DNA from: Homalodisca vitripennis
Taxonomy: Eukaryota; Arthropoda; Insecta; Hemiptera; Cicadellidae
Direction of reading: 5' to 3'
Assembly (NCBI RefSeq): GCF_021130785.1
Contig: NC_060208.1
Span: 54,354,501-54,418,500, forward strand
Length of the DNA: 64,000 nucleotides
Part shown: in pieces, positions 21,863 through 34,600 of the stretch
Layout: each line of letters starts with the position of its first letter
How positions within the stretch are numbered: position 1 is the first letter of the stretch
Notes under the pieces: model-generated
Databases searched by the model: none
What the model saw: the letters and a program-made list of their open reading frames with translations, nothing else
Told to the model about the DNA's origin: nothing
Position numbers and translations under genes: made by a program

Positions 21863-24800
21863 AATAATTCTTCTTTCGGTTTTCGCAAGATATCGCGCCA
21901 CTACAACTTTTAAAATGACAGAGTTTAGCACTGAATGAGTTATTTTCTCATAGACCAAGAACGTAGCCAGGAAAGAATTGGGGGGGGGGGGGGTTCAGTC
22001 AACAGATTTTTTCCGTAGTGAACAGAGAGTAAGGTCCCATTTTCTTCCTTAAACAGTTCTTGACCCGTTTCTTTATTGAAAACGATCTTTCAGCAGGACA
22101 TGTCAGTAATACTGAATTAGTTTAATAATAATAAGAGTTTACTAAAAAATTACTGACAATTTGGGGGGGGGGTTCTGCACCCCTTGGACCCCCTTGCTGG
22201 CTACGTTCTTGACCTATACTGTTCGATGAGAAGGTAATGATCGTATAGTTGGTGTTACCTGTAGTAGTGGTCCAGCAGGTTGATGGCCAGTTTCTTGGTT
22301 CTGATGTCTAACTGAGGATATACATTGTCAAAGAGGTAGTCAATTCTCTTGACGTAGTTGGCCACACTCTCCCCCTTGTACTGTATGAGGATTCGCAAGT
22401 ACAATTCGTTCCTCTTTGCTTCGTTCCAGTTGGAGTCGTACTTGCCAAAGAACCGCAAGTAGTAATCAGTGTCCGACTCTCCGGCACATTTCTTGGGCTA
22501 AAACACAAAAACTGAATAGTCAAACTATTAAACATAAATACGAGTAATCCTAATAGTTATAAACAACATAAATTACGCTCTATATATACCTTAGTTTGTA
22601 CATATGGGTTTCATTTTATAATTTACCATCCATTACATTTATTTTTAATAGAGAACAATTTAAAATAAAACATAAATCTTAAACATTTGTCTGGGGCATT
22701 TACATTTATTTACAAACAGTTTTTAAATCTTTATTTCAAATGTTCATGACCAATTAATTTGGTCACAAGATATAAACGTTTGAAACTTACGTAGTTTTCG
22801 TAAACTGGCAAAGAATTAAGATAATTAAATATTGCTGAAAATCAAGCGTTTTTAATTTAAGTACATAATCAAATTCTGTAGCGTTTCAAGGTAAAATTTA
22901 CTGATATTGATCATAATAAAGTAAATGTTTTAAGAAATAGTAATAAAAATCACGGAACAAATCTTCAACCTCGCCATAAATATAGTGTTCAACCGAGCAA
23001 TATACGAGCTTTTTATATATTTTACAACATTTTTGTACAAACTTATTGTAGGAAGGGTTCTGCCGATTGATAAAGTACATTCAAATTAACCTCCGTACAT
23101 ATCATACTGTAATTCGGCATTTCACAATCCATTTTAATGTCGATTTTAAATATGGCTTGTATAAGTACGATTGTTACATCCATTTTCATGTTAAGAGATT
23201 ATAAGGCTACATAACGTAATGATATAAAGCAATTGTTTTGTGATCTTTACATTTTCAGACCCACCATTAGAGAACTACTTTAACTATATTTTTAATTTGA
23301 GACATTTATCAAGATCTTCAAGAAGGATCTTTAATATAACTCATAATGAGCAAGACCTATACTCACCAGAGCAGTGTAAGCTACTCTGTACGCGTACGCC
23401 TTGGTGTTTTCCTCCTTCTCCACCAATCTCCTCTTCTTCTTCAGTCTTTTCTGGTACGCAGCAGAAGATCCCTGCTTGTTTGACTGTTCAACGGAATTCT
23501 CGTCTTTCTCCATCTCTACCTCTTGACTCCTAGACTTCTTTGTTGTTTCACTCAGTTGGCCAATTCTTATACCCTAGATCACGAGGAGAAAGAGTTAAAA
23601 TTTGGTTTTCAAATGAACTGGAGAAGGAACGGATTCCGTAAATGAATATGATTTTGCCAACTTACAGTAGAGGCTGGGCTAGAGCGAGACTTGGCAGGGG
23701 TCTTCCTCTGTCCGATCTTGTATCCTTGCTCACTGTCATCAATAGTGATGTGGGTGAAATCCTCCTCGTCCAGAGATGCCATCAGACACTCCATCCGCTT
23801 CTTATAATGTTCCGTGCTCTCGCCACATTCCTTCTTGAGTACCCGGGGGAAGTAGGATTCATCACTCTCGTCAGCCTAGGTATTGTACAATGTACTATCA
23901 GTTTTGATTCTAATCATTACTTCAATTTAAAATATAGTCGCAAACAAAGGACTATTGATATGCGTTATCATAGACAAAGAACAACATTTTATACAGCTAA
24001 CTACTTAGTACTGTTAAAAATATTTAAACTGATAAAAATTTCACACGTTAAAAAATCAACAATCTCAATACAAGAAATAGTCCATATAAGGACTACGAAT
24101 TTGTGAAATTAAACGATGCAAAAAGATAGAAACTATATTAATGCAAGTAAAATTTTTATTTTTAGATAAATCAAGATCATTTATATAAGTACTTTTATTA
24201 CTCAATGATCCTATTTGTACCACTTCTTTGCTTACTACATCACTATTTGGGTAAACATGAAGCAGCTAAGTAAACATTGCATTAGAAGACACGGCTCCTG
24301 GATATATTGCATGCATTTAGCTCTAAAACCTCTATAACACAGCTATCTGTAATCCGTAATAAACTCCTTTTCTAACTTCACTTGTAGATAAAGTAACACA
24401 CCTTCCGACTGTACTTGAGGGTGTAGTAATGGTCGAACGTGTCAAGCCATTTCACATCCAGTCTGCAGTCCAGCTCAGGGTAGACATTTTGGAAAATAAA
24501 CTCCACTCTTTCAACGTAGGCATTGGGCTTCTCTCCCTCGTATGCTTTGAAGATCTTGTGATAGAAAACGTGAAGATTGTTCTCCTTGGGGAAGACCCGC
24601 TTATAGTAGGCGTCTCTGGCCTCGTTGCGGCGTTGCGATGGCTACAGAAACAAACCGGTAAAGTAAATATCTTCTCTTTGTAAGATGGAATTTCACGAGT
24701 CGTAGTACAACAATAATCTATAGATATCTGTAGTATATAAAAACCAAAAGATATCTCTGTGTGAGTGTATTTTTTAGCATACACATGTTCAAAAGACATT

Positions 24801-27800
24801 GAATTGTAATCGAGGGGGATTTGTATTTAGGGACAAATGTGAACATTTTTTAATGAATCAATACTGTTCTATATAAACATTGTTTTATGATAGCCCAAAC
24901 ATGTGTTTGATTAATTTACAAATTGGTTTCGATATAAATCAAGACTATAAAGTCTTGAAAGCAAACTTTTGAGTAAGCTTGATAGTAAGAACAATTCTTA
25001 TTTTAACATCCGCGGTTAAGCACACTGTAAGAAAATATCTATTTACGAAAGTTAGAAGTGTTAGTAAACATAAATACTTATAACTGTACGTTAAAGCAAA
25101 TATGAACTATGCCGTGCTTGTTCAGTACTGTAATGAAAATATCAAAGACAAAACTACTATCTAACTTTTAATGTAAATAAACCCTATCTTAGTTGTCTTT
25201 GGGCAAAAGTAGGCTTCTCAGACCTGCTTATGTATATATCTTCTTGGTCAGGGCAAGAAAGCAAACTCAATTTTGGCTCCAGAAGTATCTTAGACTGGAA
25301 GTATATATATCGGGCAAAATAAACTATGACACAAAAAATAATGGAGTAACTTATAATGGGCATAGATACGCACATAGTGTCGTGTAAAGCCGCTGTTACT
25401 TGCTAGTTTATTATAAACGACTGGCACTCCTACTGTATAAACACTCCTTTGTTTGTATTAGTTACACAAGAGATCTAATTCATCCCACTGTACCGTAGCT
25501 CAAGTAGTCAATGTTTAAACGGTAACAAAGTTAGGTAGCGCGCACTAGCGTCGGACCTCAGAACTAAATGAAATAATCCCCCGGACCTCTGCACACCTCG
25601 TCTGTATCAATGATTTATATCTTGTGGAACCAATACATCAAGGATATAATGCTTTTATTTATAGTTTTATAGTTATTTATAGTTTATTTATAGTAGATCC
25701 AAAACAAAACTTCAGTGTTCTCTGTGAATAATATACTACAGTTTAGCTTGCAACCAAATTAAAGTGATTAATTTCACATGTTGCGCATAACAATAGTGGA
25801 TTATACATTTTATTATAACAAATTAATAATATCTTTGGCAATATTTTGCCATTACCAAAATGACCACGAACTAATTAGTTAAACTAGAGTTAACACCTTG
25901 ATTTGGAAATGTTAGAGACAACATTTGTTGTTTAACTCCAAAAATATTTTTTAAGAAAGAATCCCAATACAACTAACTATGAACTTCAATGCTACATACA
26001 TATTGGTTATGTCTAAATGTACAATTTGAGCTCGCTCTCAAAGTATAAGTTCAGTTTCTTCGATTGATTACCTTCATTTAGAAAAGAAATGATAAAGTTA
26101 ATTTATTTAAAGTATATTACAGCTAAAAATTAGAATTAAAATGTATAAATAATCAGGATTATTCACGTCTCACTATATTGGAAACCCCTGAAATTATGGA
26201 ATTATGAGATTAAAATAATTGTTTTTTTTTTTGTGTAAAAGGCTTATATTAACCTATCTGGTAAAGTTGATTGCTATTTGTAGTATGATTTCTAAGCTTA
26301 AATGATAAAAACACTTACCAGTCTTTTGTAAGAAACAAGATAGTAGACGACCAATGATTTCTTCTGATCTACGGTCACTTCCTTCTTCTTCTTCTCAGAT
26401 TCCTCAATCTTTTCAGAACCAGTGGTAGTTTTCTTCTCTGCAGCCAGTCTCGATTGTTCTTCCTCTTTGTTGGACACTTGTTCTGACAGACATATTTTCT
26501 TGGACCCGCTCACTAGACCCTGCAGGAGTTGAACACATGTTGGAGGGCATACTCTGATAAACCAGTGTTGTAACACTGGAACTTGGTAAACTATTCAACT
26601 ACATCTTAAAAACGAATAAAAATACTTATTGGAGTACAATATTGGTTTTTGCTACACAACAGCATAATTCAAAACTTTTCTCTGTAGAAATACTGGGTGA
26701 ATAATAACAATATTAATAATTTGTCTTACGTTTCTGACAATACTAACATAATTATGTCCAAGGCAAGGGAACGGTAATGGATGGTATTTATTTATTAATT
26801 AAGGATTTATTACATTAAGAATAGCATTCCTTGAGTTTCCATTTCATGTTCCAAACGATTTTCAATAAGGGTCATATAAGATAATGGTATTGAGTTTATT
26901 GGCTGAGCATTAGCAAAGCCACTACACTCTCGGAACAACTGTATATGTCTCTTTGATTTGTTCACACAAGTTTCAAAAACTAATTAAGCTAGAATGTTCA
27001 AATTTGACACCCATATACCTCCAGCTCACTTCTGGCTGGTTATATATGTCCAGGATAACGTAAAATGAACACAGAAAACTGGTTTTGTCTATTAATTACT
27101 TCTGGGCAATACAATGAATGCTCAGGAGTGCCACGTCACTAACTCGATAAGAGGATGGGGGTGACGGCCATCTTGGTTAGAGCTTCTTCAGAGCCAACAG
27201 CCTTAGCAAGAATAGGCCTGAAGGGGATAATCTTCCTTCCCACTCTGGTAAAGTCTATATCACCAGCCTGCCCCTCTTTCCAAGATAATATGGCTGAGGT
27301 TGAGAGTACCTCATTACCCCCCACCCCTTCCTTCCTTGAAACTTTCAAGAGATCTTGGCAGGAAACATCTCTATACGTTATGAATCTGGAATACCACGGT
27401 TTATAGCCTCCGACTTAGATAAAGATGCATCAGTTGCTCTCATCGAGAAGAAAACTATCTTCACGAAAGAAAGACTCAATAATTTGAATAACTTTCATCT
27501 CAAGGAAACAGCTCGTTATGAGCAAAAAAACAATTACATCTAAGTATAGATAGTATATTATTTCATGTCACAATTTTGATGACAACAGTACATTAAAAAA
27601 AGAGCAGTTTGGACTTTTTTAGGTACTTGTTAGATTTATTGAAATTAAAAAGATTTGAATTATGCTGATGCCAGTGTGTAACAGAACAATGTTTAAGCTC
27701 ATCAACATTATAAATATCTTTAGCAAAACTGATTCTAAAATAGTCTTTGGTGGTTGCATTTGGAATTATTCTCAATCGTGTAATATCTCGCCTGTTATAA

Positions 27801-30800
27801 ACAACCTTTGAAATGCCACAAGCACTGTAAGCTATTTGAAACTACATTAAAGGTCTATATACTAAATAAAAAATATAGCTATATGGATTTTTTATCCAAC
27901 AATGAATTTTTTGAATGCGGTGCTAAACACAGATTCATATTTTTACTAAAACAATTTAGCTCCTCTTCATTTTGTAGATGAAAGCCTAACTTTATTAACA
28001 TGTATAGCAAGAAAGTATAGGTTATTTATAAAAAAAAAACAACCATGTCGTATTAAGACTATTTTAAATTTTAATATCTAACTGTTAACATTCAACAGAT
28101 ACAAAAAGGAAACTGCTAATAAAATTACCTTTAATAGCAGCAAATAAGTAAAAGTGAATAGGTACTTACATTTTTACAGCGACACTGGGACACCGATGCT
28201 TCCTGCTCTTCTTGCTTCCGTTTTTCTGTGCTCTTTGACGATTCTTTCTGAATTGTCTCCGATATTACTTCACCCTGGAATCAGTGAAGGCTGTCTCAGT
28301 TTCACGGGACGCTTCCGTGAGCTTGGTACCGAGATGCGGAGTCAACATAATAAATAATAACATGAAGAATCACGAAGATATACGATTATACGACGTAATC
28401 TAGTGTCATAGTTTTCAGTGAATGGGATAAGCTCACGTCCTCAGAAAAATATTTATTTTCACTGCAAGCATGTAGAGAAAGGAGTTAAGAACATAAACAG
28501 AAGTTGAAAATAGATATGAAAAATGAACACTTCTAATAAAAAAAATCAGACAAAAACCATTCAATTAACTAAATTTTAGTCTTGGTGTCTGAATGACATA
28601 GTGCCAGTTTATTACCCCGGGACTCGGGTTCGATTTTCCGGTTGGGACACAAAATTTTCATACGTTAATAAACTATCTAGTTTAAAACAATGTGATAAAC
28701 GGCTTCAAACTTTCAAATCAGCTTCAGAGAGAACTTCTCAATCAATTCTAAATACAGCCTCAAATCATTTAATTTAAATTTTAATAATTTTCATTCTAAC
28801 TACCACGCTCCACCCCACCATTACTTAATACTAATGAATAGAACATTATAAGATTAGCTGCTCTTTGAAAAAAATATATATTTCTACCTTTTTTCCAAAA
28901 TCTATGGTTTTTAATCTTACTCCATACTTTCTTCTAGATTTCATGACCTTTTAGTTCCATTCCTCCCTCTGTCTAGTCAGTCCTCTCTCATACAATAACG
29001 ACTGTTTTTGTGAAATAGGCACGGAACATCAAGTATATTTTAAACCAGATTCATGTGTGTTTGCGAAGTTAAAATCGCTGAATTTGTAACGCAGACCTTT
29101 GTCCTTTTCATATGTTCTATATCAATAGTAACATTACTTCCCCCTCTTTGTAACGCAGACCTTTGTCCTTTCATATGTTCTATATCAATAGTTACAATTA
29201 CTTCCCCCTCTTTGTAACGCCGACCTTTGTCCTTTCATATGTTCTATATCAATAGTTACAATTACTTCCCCCTCTTTGTAACGCAGACCTTTGTCCTTTC
29301 ATATGTTCTATATCAATAGTTACAATTACTTCCCCCTCTTTGTAACGCAGACCTTTGTCCTTTCATATGTTCTATATCAATAGTTACAATTACTTCCCCC
29401 TCTTTGTAACGCAGACCTTTGTCCTTTCATATGTTATATATCAATAGTTACAATTACTTCCCCCTCTTTGTAACGCATACCTTTGTCCTTTCGTATGTTC
29501 TATATCAATAGTTTACAATTACTTCCCCCTCTTTGTAACGCAGACCTTTGTCCTTTCATATGTTATATATCAATAGTTACAATTACTTCCCCCTCTTTGT
29601 AACGCATACCTTTGTCCTTTCGTATGTTCTATATCAATAGTTACAATTACTTCCCCCTCTTTGTAACGCATACCTTTGTCCTTTCGTATGTTCTACATCA
29701 ATAGTTACAATTACTTCCCCCTCTTTGTAACGCAGACCTTTGTCCTTTCGTATGTTCTATATCAATAGTTACAATTACTTCCCCCTCTTTGTAACGCATA
29801 CCTTTGCCCTTTCGTATGTTCTATATCAATAGTTTACAATTACTTCCCCCTCCTTGTAAACGCATACCTTTGTCCTTTCGTATGTTCTATATCAATAGTT
29901 ACAATTACTTCCCCCTCTTTGTAACGCAGACCTTTGTCCTTTCGTATGTTCTATATCAATAGTTACAATTACTTCCCCCTCTTTGTAACGCAGACCTTTG
30001 TCCTTTCATATGTTCTATATCAATAGTTACAATTACTTCCCCTCTTTGTAACGCATACCTTTGTCCTTTCGTATGTTCTATATCAATAGTTACAATTACT
30101 TCCCCCTCTTTGTAACGCATACCTTTGTCCTTTCATATGTTCTATATCAATAGTTACAATTACTTCCCCCTCTTTGTAACGCATACCTTTGTCCTTTCGT
30201 ATGTTCTATATCAATAGTTACAATTACTTCCCCCTCTTTGTAACGCAGACCTTTGTCCTTTCACATGTTCTATATCAATAGTTACAATTACTTCCCCCTC
30301 TTTTTCAGATTTATAACAACGCTCGTTAGTTGCAATTCCCTAAAACATTAAGGAAACATTCATAAAACCTGATATAAATATAAACTATTTTTGTAAAATG
30401 CTAAGAGTAACCCTCACCCTACGTCTCATTAACACTCATTCATTACTATCATACTAACTTCAGGTTGCCTGATATAAAAATAAGTAGAAATATTTAACCT
30501 CTCAATCTCTATTTTTATGTAAAACTCGAATTTAATAGTTTATCTACCAAAATTGATGTTACTTTTCCTTAATTTAGTAACTCTCAATACATTTTCTACT
30601 GGAGAGTGAATATAATGTAACACATTGATACTCACGCCAACTTTTTTTCCACAGCCACAAGCTGGAGCACCTGAGCTTTCTGGCAATGCCTGCAATAGTT
30701 CAAATTTTTAGAACATTATCTTAAAATTACAGCTTCACAATTACAACAATATTTCTATGGAAAGTATACTGCAATCTAATTTAGCTAAGTCGAATTAAAC

Positions 30801-31528
30801 TCCTTCATTCTCCTGAAGGATTCAATTCTTAACTCATTGATTTACATATGTTTCGATTAATGAAGAAACAATGCGTCTTTTGTTCACTGCGTGGGAACGA
30901 AAGCTGGGACGGAAGTATTTTTTTCTCCTCCAACGTTTAATTTGCAAACTTACATCCTGGCCTAAACGTGACCTAGTACCAGTCACTCATTTTGGGTAGA
31001 AGACACAATAATTGACTAAAGAGGGTGATTTGCTGATCCTTTCTCACAACCATTCTTAACATGCCATAAAATATATACAAGTCAATTGGATGCATTTCAC
31101 TGGGTGACCCAGGCCCCCTTCATAGATGAGTTCTGCTAGTTTTGTAACCATTTATACTCATTAAAAGATATTTTAAAGTCAAATGTTTTTATTCTAAGTC
31201 TTGTATATTAGCACGAAAAACAATAATTTACATTATAAACAACACTCAATTATTTTTAGCTGTTACATCTATTATAAATAATAATTTTTATATGTGTATT
31301 TAGATCAAGAATGTTCAAACCACCGGTACTCGATACTAAAAACATTCCAGTACGGCAATTACTAAGAGGATCAACATGAGTAAGACTTATAAAACTGGGT
31401 ACACTGAATAGAATAATATTAAGGATTTCATACATCAGAGATATATTTCTAAAGGAGTAATTGGTTGTAACCATCCTCACCAGAAGCACGGCGAAGGACA
31501 CCGCCAGACAGACCGCCAAAACTCTCAT
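19876..31528 (-). CDS. Gene B: intact nine-exon secreted ESDE-repeat protein, 504 aa
   Basis: The exons (31528-31481, 30689-30636, 28274-28170, 26519-26319, 24641-24402, 23875-23666, 23573-23367, 22497-22259, 20086-19876) all have good GT-AG ends. All junctions are phase 0 except the last, which splits an Arg codon. Order: signal peptide, CxC exon, two Lys/Glu/Ser linkers (the first ending QCRCKN), domain halves 1 and 2, Lys/Glu linker, domain halves 1 and 2, ending NKSC. The domain halves share Y-Y-x-R-(V/F)-F, Y-V-(E/K)-R-(V/I)-(E/D)-x-(I/L)-F, Y-P-(E/Q)-L-D-(C/I)-R, ES-D-E-x-Y-F-x-R-V-L and an I-(D/E)-x(2-3)-S-x-x-G-(Y/F) block. This is a secreted modular protein of unknown function. The clean frame and symmetrical exon phases support a living gene and make exon shuffling or skipping easy. 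Confidence 0.85.
21797..21857. repeat. (TA)n microsatellite in gene B intron 8
   Basis: About thirty TA dinucleotides in a row. Confidence 0.9.
21956..22213. mobile_element. Small inverted-repeat element (MITE-like) in gene B intron 8
   Basis: The left end reads CCAAGAACGTAGCCAG. The right end is its near-exact reverse complement (CTGGCTACGTTCTTG). G runs of 13-14 and 9 bases lie just inside each end. It has no coding capacity. It sits some 45 bases past the exon 8 donor. Confidence 0.6.
22259..22497 (-). CDS. Gene B exon 8: domain half 1, second copy
   Basis: Acceptor TTTGTGTTTTAG, donor ACAG|GTAACA (phase 2). It encodes PKKCAGESDTDYYLRFFGKY, ESVANYVKRIDYLFDNVYPQ and ends DHYYR. It is paired with exon 9. 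The intron lies about four codons earlier relative to the domain than in the exon 5/6 pair, so the two splits are not a simple duplicate. Confidence 0.85.
23367..23573 (-). CDS. Gene B exon 7: Lys/Glu-rich linker
   Basis: 69 codons from acceptor GTGATCTAG to donor CTG|GTGAGT, phase 0. Strongly basic and acidic (KRLKKKRRLVEKEENTKAYA) and ends VAYTAL. Its end mirrors exon 4 (VSYKRL), so the next domain half always starts after an A/S-Y-x-x-L type sequence. In phase it can join exon 8 or the 17,928 exon. Confidence 0.85.
23666..23875 (-). CDS. Gene B exon 6: domain half 2, first copy
   Basis: 70 codons, acceptor ATACCTAG, donor ACT|GTAAGT. It begins ADESDESYFPRVLKKECGES, includes LDEEDFTHITIDDSEQGYKI and ends in a Ser/Lys/Pro linker. 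It directly continues exon 5. Confidence 0.85.
24402..24641 (-). CDS. Gene B exon 5: domain half 1, first copy
   Basis: 80 codons, acceptor TTTCTGTAG, donor AAG|GTGTGT, phase 0. It holds RDAYYKRVFPKE, KPNAYVERVEFIFQNVYPEL, DCRLDV and DHYYTLKYSRK. It is homologous to the first half of the 17,928-17,467 exon. Confidence 0.85.
24660..26300. other. Gene B intron 4, nothing recognised
   Basis: AT-rich intron without a transposon or further family exon that I can see. Confidence 0.5.
26319..26519 (-). CDS. Gene B exon 4: Lys/Glu-rich linker
   Basis: 67 codons, acceptor CAACTCCTGCAG, donor CTG|GTAAGT, phase 0. It is charged (SNKEEEQSRLAAEKK, EESEKKKKEV) and ends YLVSYKRL. A coiled-coil or flexible spacer is likely. 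Confidence 0.85.
27139..27543. other. GC-richer island with open frames on both strands
   Basis: A patch of higher GC in gene B intron 3, with an open minus frame (27,348-27,139) and overlapping plus frames. I recognise neither; it could be a transposon or processed-pseudogene scrap. Confidence 0.2.
28170..28274 (-). CDS. Gene B exon 3: linker ending in CRCKN
   Basis: 35 codons, acceptor ACTGATTCCAG, donor AAT|GTAAGT, phase 0. Ser/Glu/Lys/Gln-rich and ends SQCRCKN, a second Cys-x-Cys close to the N-terminus. It has no counterpart in gene A. Confidence 0.8.
28570..28655 (+). repeat. Possible tRNA-derived SINE head
   Basis: GGGTTCGATTTTCCGG resembles an RNA polymerase III B box. The sequence before it has SINE-like spacing but no good A box and no cloverleaf that I could complete. 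Confidence 0.25.
29083..30303. repeat. 64-bp minisatellite, about 19 copies
   Basis: The unit begins TTTGTAACGCAGACCTTTGT and ends ATTACTTCCCCCTC; successive starts such as 29,147 and 29,211 are 64 bases apart. Copies differ mainly at two sites (GCAGA/GCATA and TCATATG/TCGTATG) plus single-base indels. It lies in gene B intron 2 and starts and ends abruptly. Confidence 0.95.
30636..30689 (-). CDS. Gene B exon 2: CxC mini-exon
   Basis: 18 codons, ALPESSGAPACGCGKKVG, acceptor ACTATTGCAG, donor GGC|GTGAGT, phase 0. It is homologous to gene A exon 2. It directly follows the signal peptide, so cleavage near the junction would expose a Cys-x-Cys N-terminus. Confidence 0.85.
31481..31528 (-). CDS. 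Gene B exon 1: signal-peptide exon
   Basis: Sixteen codons, MRVLAVCLAVSFAVLL, ending at donor CTG|GTGAGG. The start at 31,528 is chosen because it gives the same 16-codon length as gene A. An in-frame upstream ATG at 31,549 would add seven residues, MRRVVTD, and is less likely by that comparison. Confidence 0.8.
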
Positions 31529-31560
31529 ATCTGTGACCACCCGCCGCATTTCGACTGTCG

Positions 31561-31567
31561 ATATATA
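31561..31567 (-). promoter_or_regulatory. TATA box of gene B
   Basis: TATATAT on the minus strand, 39 bases before the chosen ATG, nearly the same spacing as in gene A. Confidence 0.55.
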
Positions 31568-31679
31568 GATGGTAGCCCATTAAATGCCACCTGTTCATTA
31601 TAAAGATGATCTTCTTAATGTAGTCTTTATCTAAACACCAGCTGCCAGAGTGCGTCAGGTCATAAATCATAAACAGTAG

Positions 31680-34600
31680 TTTTTAAACAATTTAAAATTG
31701 GTTCTATTATTATACTTTTAAATACTTCTCCAAGCGTAATGATGATTTAAACATATCACCGTATAGTGTGTACGAGTATACGTAAATGAAAATATATATA
31801 AAATTTGGTTCGCAAATTCTTCTATAAGGGCTTCTTACGAACTTACGTTTTTTGTAATTGTTGAAGTACTTACAATTGTGAATAAAACAGTTACAGTAAA
31901 TACGAGTAACTAGGTTGAAACTACAATAGAGCAGAATGCACAAAGCATTCATTATCAATATGTTTACTAACAAACAGGATTTTAGGCTACTAAATCCTTA
32001 GATTCATGAATGTGATTCTTTGCATTGAATGTATATCACTTTAGATGAAATCGAGTTTGTGTAATAATTTTGTTTACTATCCCTGCAGCAACACACACAC
32101 AAATTGGTAAGAATGGAATGGATGGAGGAAAATAAAAAAAAGAAATGACGAAAAAACGAGTAAGAAAGTGATATAATCCAATATGCGTATTGATCTTAAT
32201 CTCATTCAACTCATATGACTTCCATACGGGACACGTGTGATCGACGAACTATTGAATACTGCACATGTGCATCTCATTGGTGGCTGATATGTCCAATGAG
32301 AATCGTACTGGTGACACAGCCAAACAAACTTGTGTCGGTTAGTTATTATGATCTAAAGTAACCGGATTTCGTGACAAGTGATGGTCTCAACATTGTGATT
32401 TTCACACAAAGTCAATCTCAGTTACTGAATATCTTTTTACTTGGTTACCTTCGAGGCGTGCAAACTACTTATCCTAAATACTCCACTCATTACTTGAATG
32501 TCAGTGACATGACAAACAATTTCTACTATGAGGCTTCCAACGCTCTGCGTCTGCCTTTACAATAGTATTTCAGTCAGTACTGAATAAAGAGAGCTGCAGC
32601 CACCGTGTCGCTTACACAATGTCATCATTCATTAATTAAAACTTGTATCAACCATTCGATGTTAACTACAGGAGAGGCTCTTAATCTGATCATTTATGGA
32701 ACCGAAGCTTGGTCAGATAAATAAAATACCATGAAACAATCTCTAGGCTATAATTATTATTACTAGCCTCATGTTATTTAAAGCAATTAATGTTTGTATT
32801 ATAGTTACCTGTTATTCGTGCGTTACCAACTTAGAAATTAATAAAACAAAAAACTGCATTTCGATGATTAGTAAACAATAATGGGGAAATGTTTGCTTCA
32901 TTTATTTTCGAACATTTGATGTAAATTTTTATTTAAAAAAAATACAACGTAATAAAACATGATATTTTTATTTACAAACAAATTTATTTAACAGTTAATC
33001 TTGTTTTCTCAATTTATCTCATCATTAAGGAACAAACATTTTGTTTTTGTTTTATTTTAACTAAATACCGTACGGTATTTCTTTACAGCTAGTAATGTAT
33101 TATACTGAATAAAATCGATTTTTTGGTACTTATTTCTGTTTTATTTTAGACTTTGATTATATCAATTTTCTCAGAATTAAATTCTCTACAATTAATGTGT
33201 GTTGATTTTATGTATTTATTACCAATTTAACAAAGTTATTGTACATCAAACTTAAAAAAACATTGTTTCGTGCCCCAATTTTTTGCATTTAACCCTGAAT
33301 CCCTCAAAAACTACTACAGGTACAGTTCTGAAACCTATTTTATTAGCTTTATCAGGTAAAAATACATAAGAATCCACGATATTTCTTACTTAATTAACCT
33401 TTCCAAAAAGTTCAGTATGGCTTTATTTTACTCTTTACCCAGGAATTCAGGCGAAATCTTTCGCGAGCTGTAACTCGCTAACGAAGCGTTTTCGGACCTA
33501 TGTTTATATAACATTTTTCATTATTTTTACTAGTACAATGTGCTGTAGAAGTGGGGGTAGAACTTCATGAATCACCCTGTATATTTGCAAAATCGTTTAC
33601 CAACAAACTATAATTAATTAATACTGTAGACAATAGTACTTCACTAGAGATACCCTCAGAACAAGGTAACAGAGACGAGGCATAGACTTGTAGCGAAGTC
33701 ATTGATATTATTCTGAATGCGGTTAAAATATGTCATTTACTTGTTAGAACGGTGACGGATAAGCAATTGGATGGTTGATCCTAGGGTGGGTAATAGGCCG
33801 TCTACTGTATATGTATTCAAACGTAGAAATTGTATATAGCAAGAACCACTGATATTTAATAAGCTTTTCACTTTACATTAGCATTCATTCAACTCCTTAT
33901 AAAAACCTTTTTTCGTCATAAAAACAAATAGATAGGCTACGTTTACTAAAAATGTATAAAGGCCATTCTGCTTATTCACGAACAAATATAGAAGTAATAC
34001 TAAAACAAATTTTTGTATATTGCCTGATGACAGTACTTATAATAAAAACTTTGGAATAGGGGTTGGTTTTGGGCTGTGTAGGTCATTGACGATGAAGTTT
34101 ACAGGTAAGGTGTAACACATATTGTTACAGATGCTTATTCAGTTATCATAGCCGTGTAATAAATAATCCAAAACGTAACAAACAAGGCCTTATAGTCCTA
34201 AATCTGAAAATCCTTCTCATGTCTGTCATAAAATATAGAAAAACATGGTTCACACCGATATCAGTTAGAAACAAACGTTTCATCGTAGGCTAATGAAAAA
34301 AGGTTGGGAGTTTTTACAGTGCAATCTTAGTAGAGTGGTATGAGACTAATATATAAATTTCAATAAACTTGGGATGGAATTGACGCCCAAAACCGAGCAT
34401 ATACAAAGTACTACAATAAATAAAATCCTATACTCTCGGCCCCTAATATACCCTAAATTTAAACAATCAAATTAATTAATTGTAAAACACAGACAAGATT
34501 AACAATAGTACCTTAGTAAAAAATTAACACCTTTTGTAATGTAGATGCAAACTTGGCAAGAGCAGAAGCATGTTTAACGCGCGCCAACAAAACAACATAC

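Noticed and set aside
29083..30303. CRISPR-like array
   Set aside because: Units are head-to-tail with no unique spacers, in a eukaryotic intron; it is a minisatellite.
13881..31528. Match to aphid bicycle-type secreted effectors
   Set aside because: Both are secreted and multi-exon, but here exons are mostly phase 0 and the repeat motif is ESDE/WY rather than the paired C-Y-C motif; I see no direct homology.
32371..32565. 64-residue plus-strand open frame
   Set aside because: No family, splice or promoter support; not distinguishable from chance.
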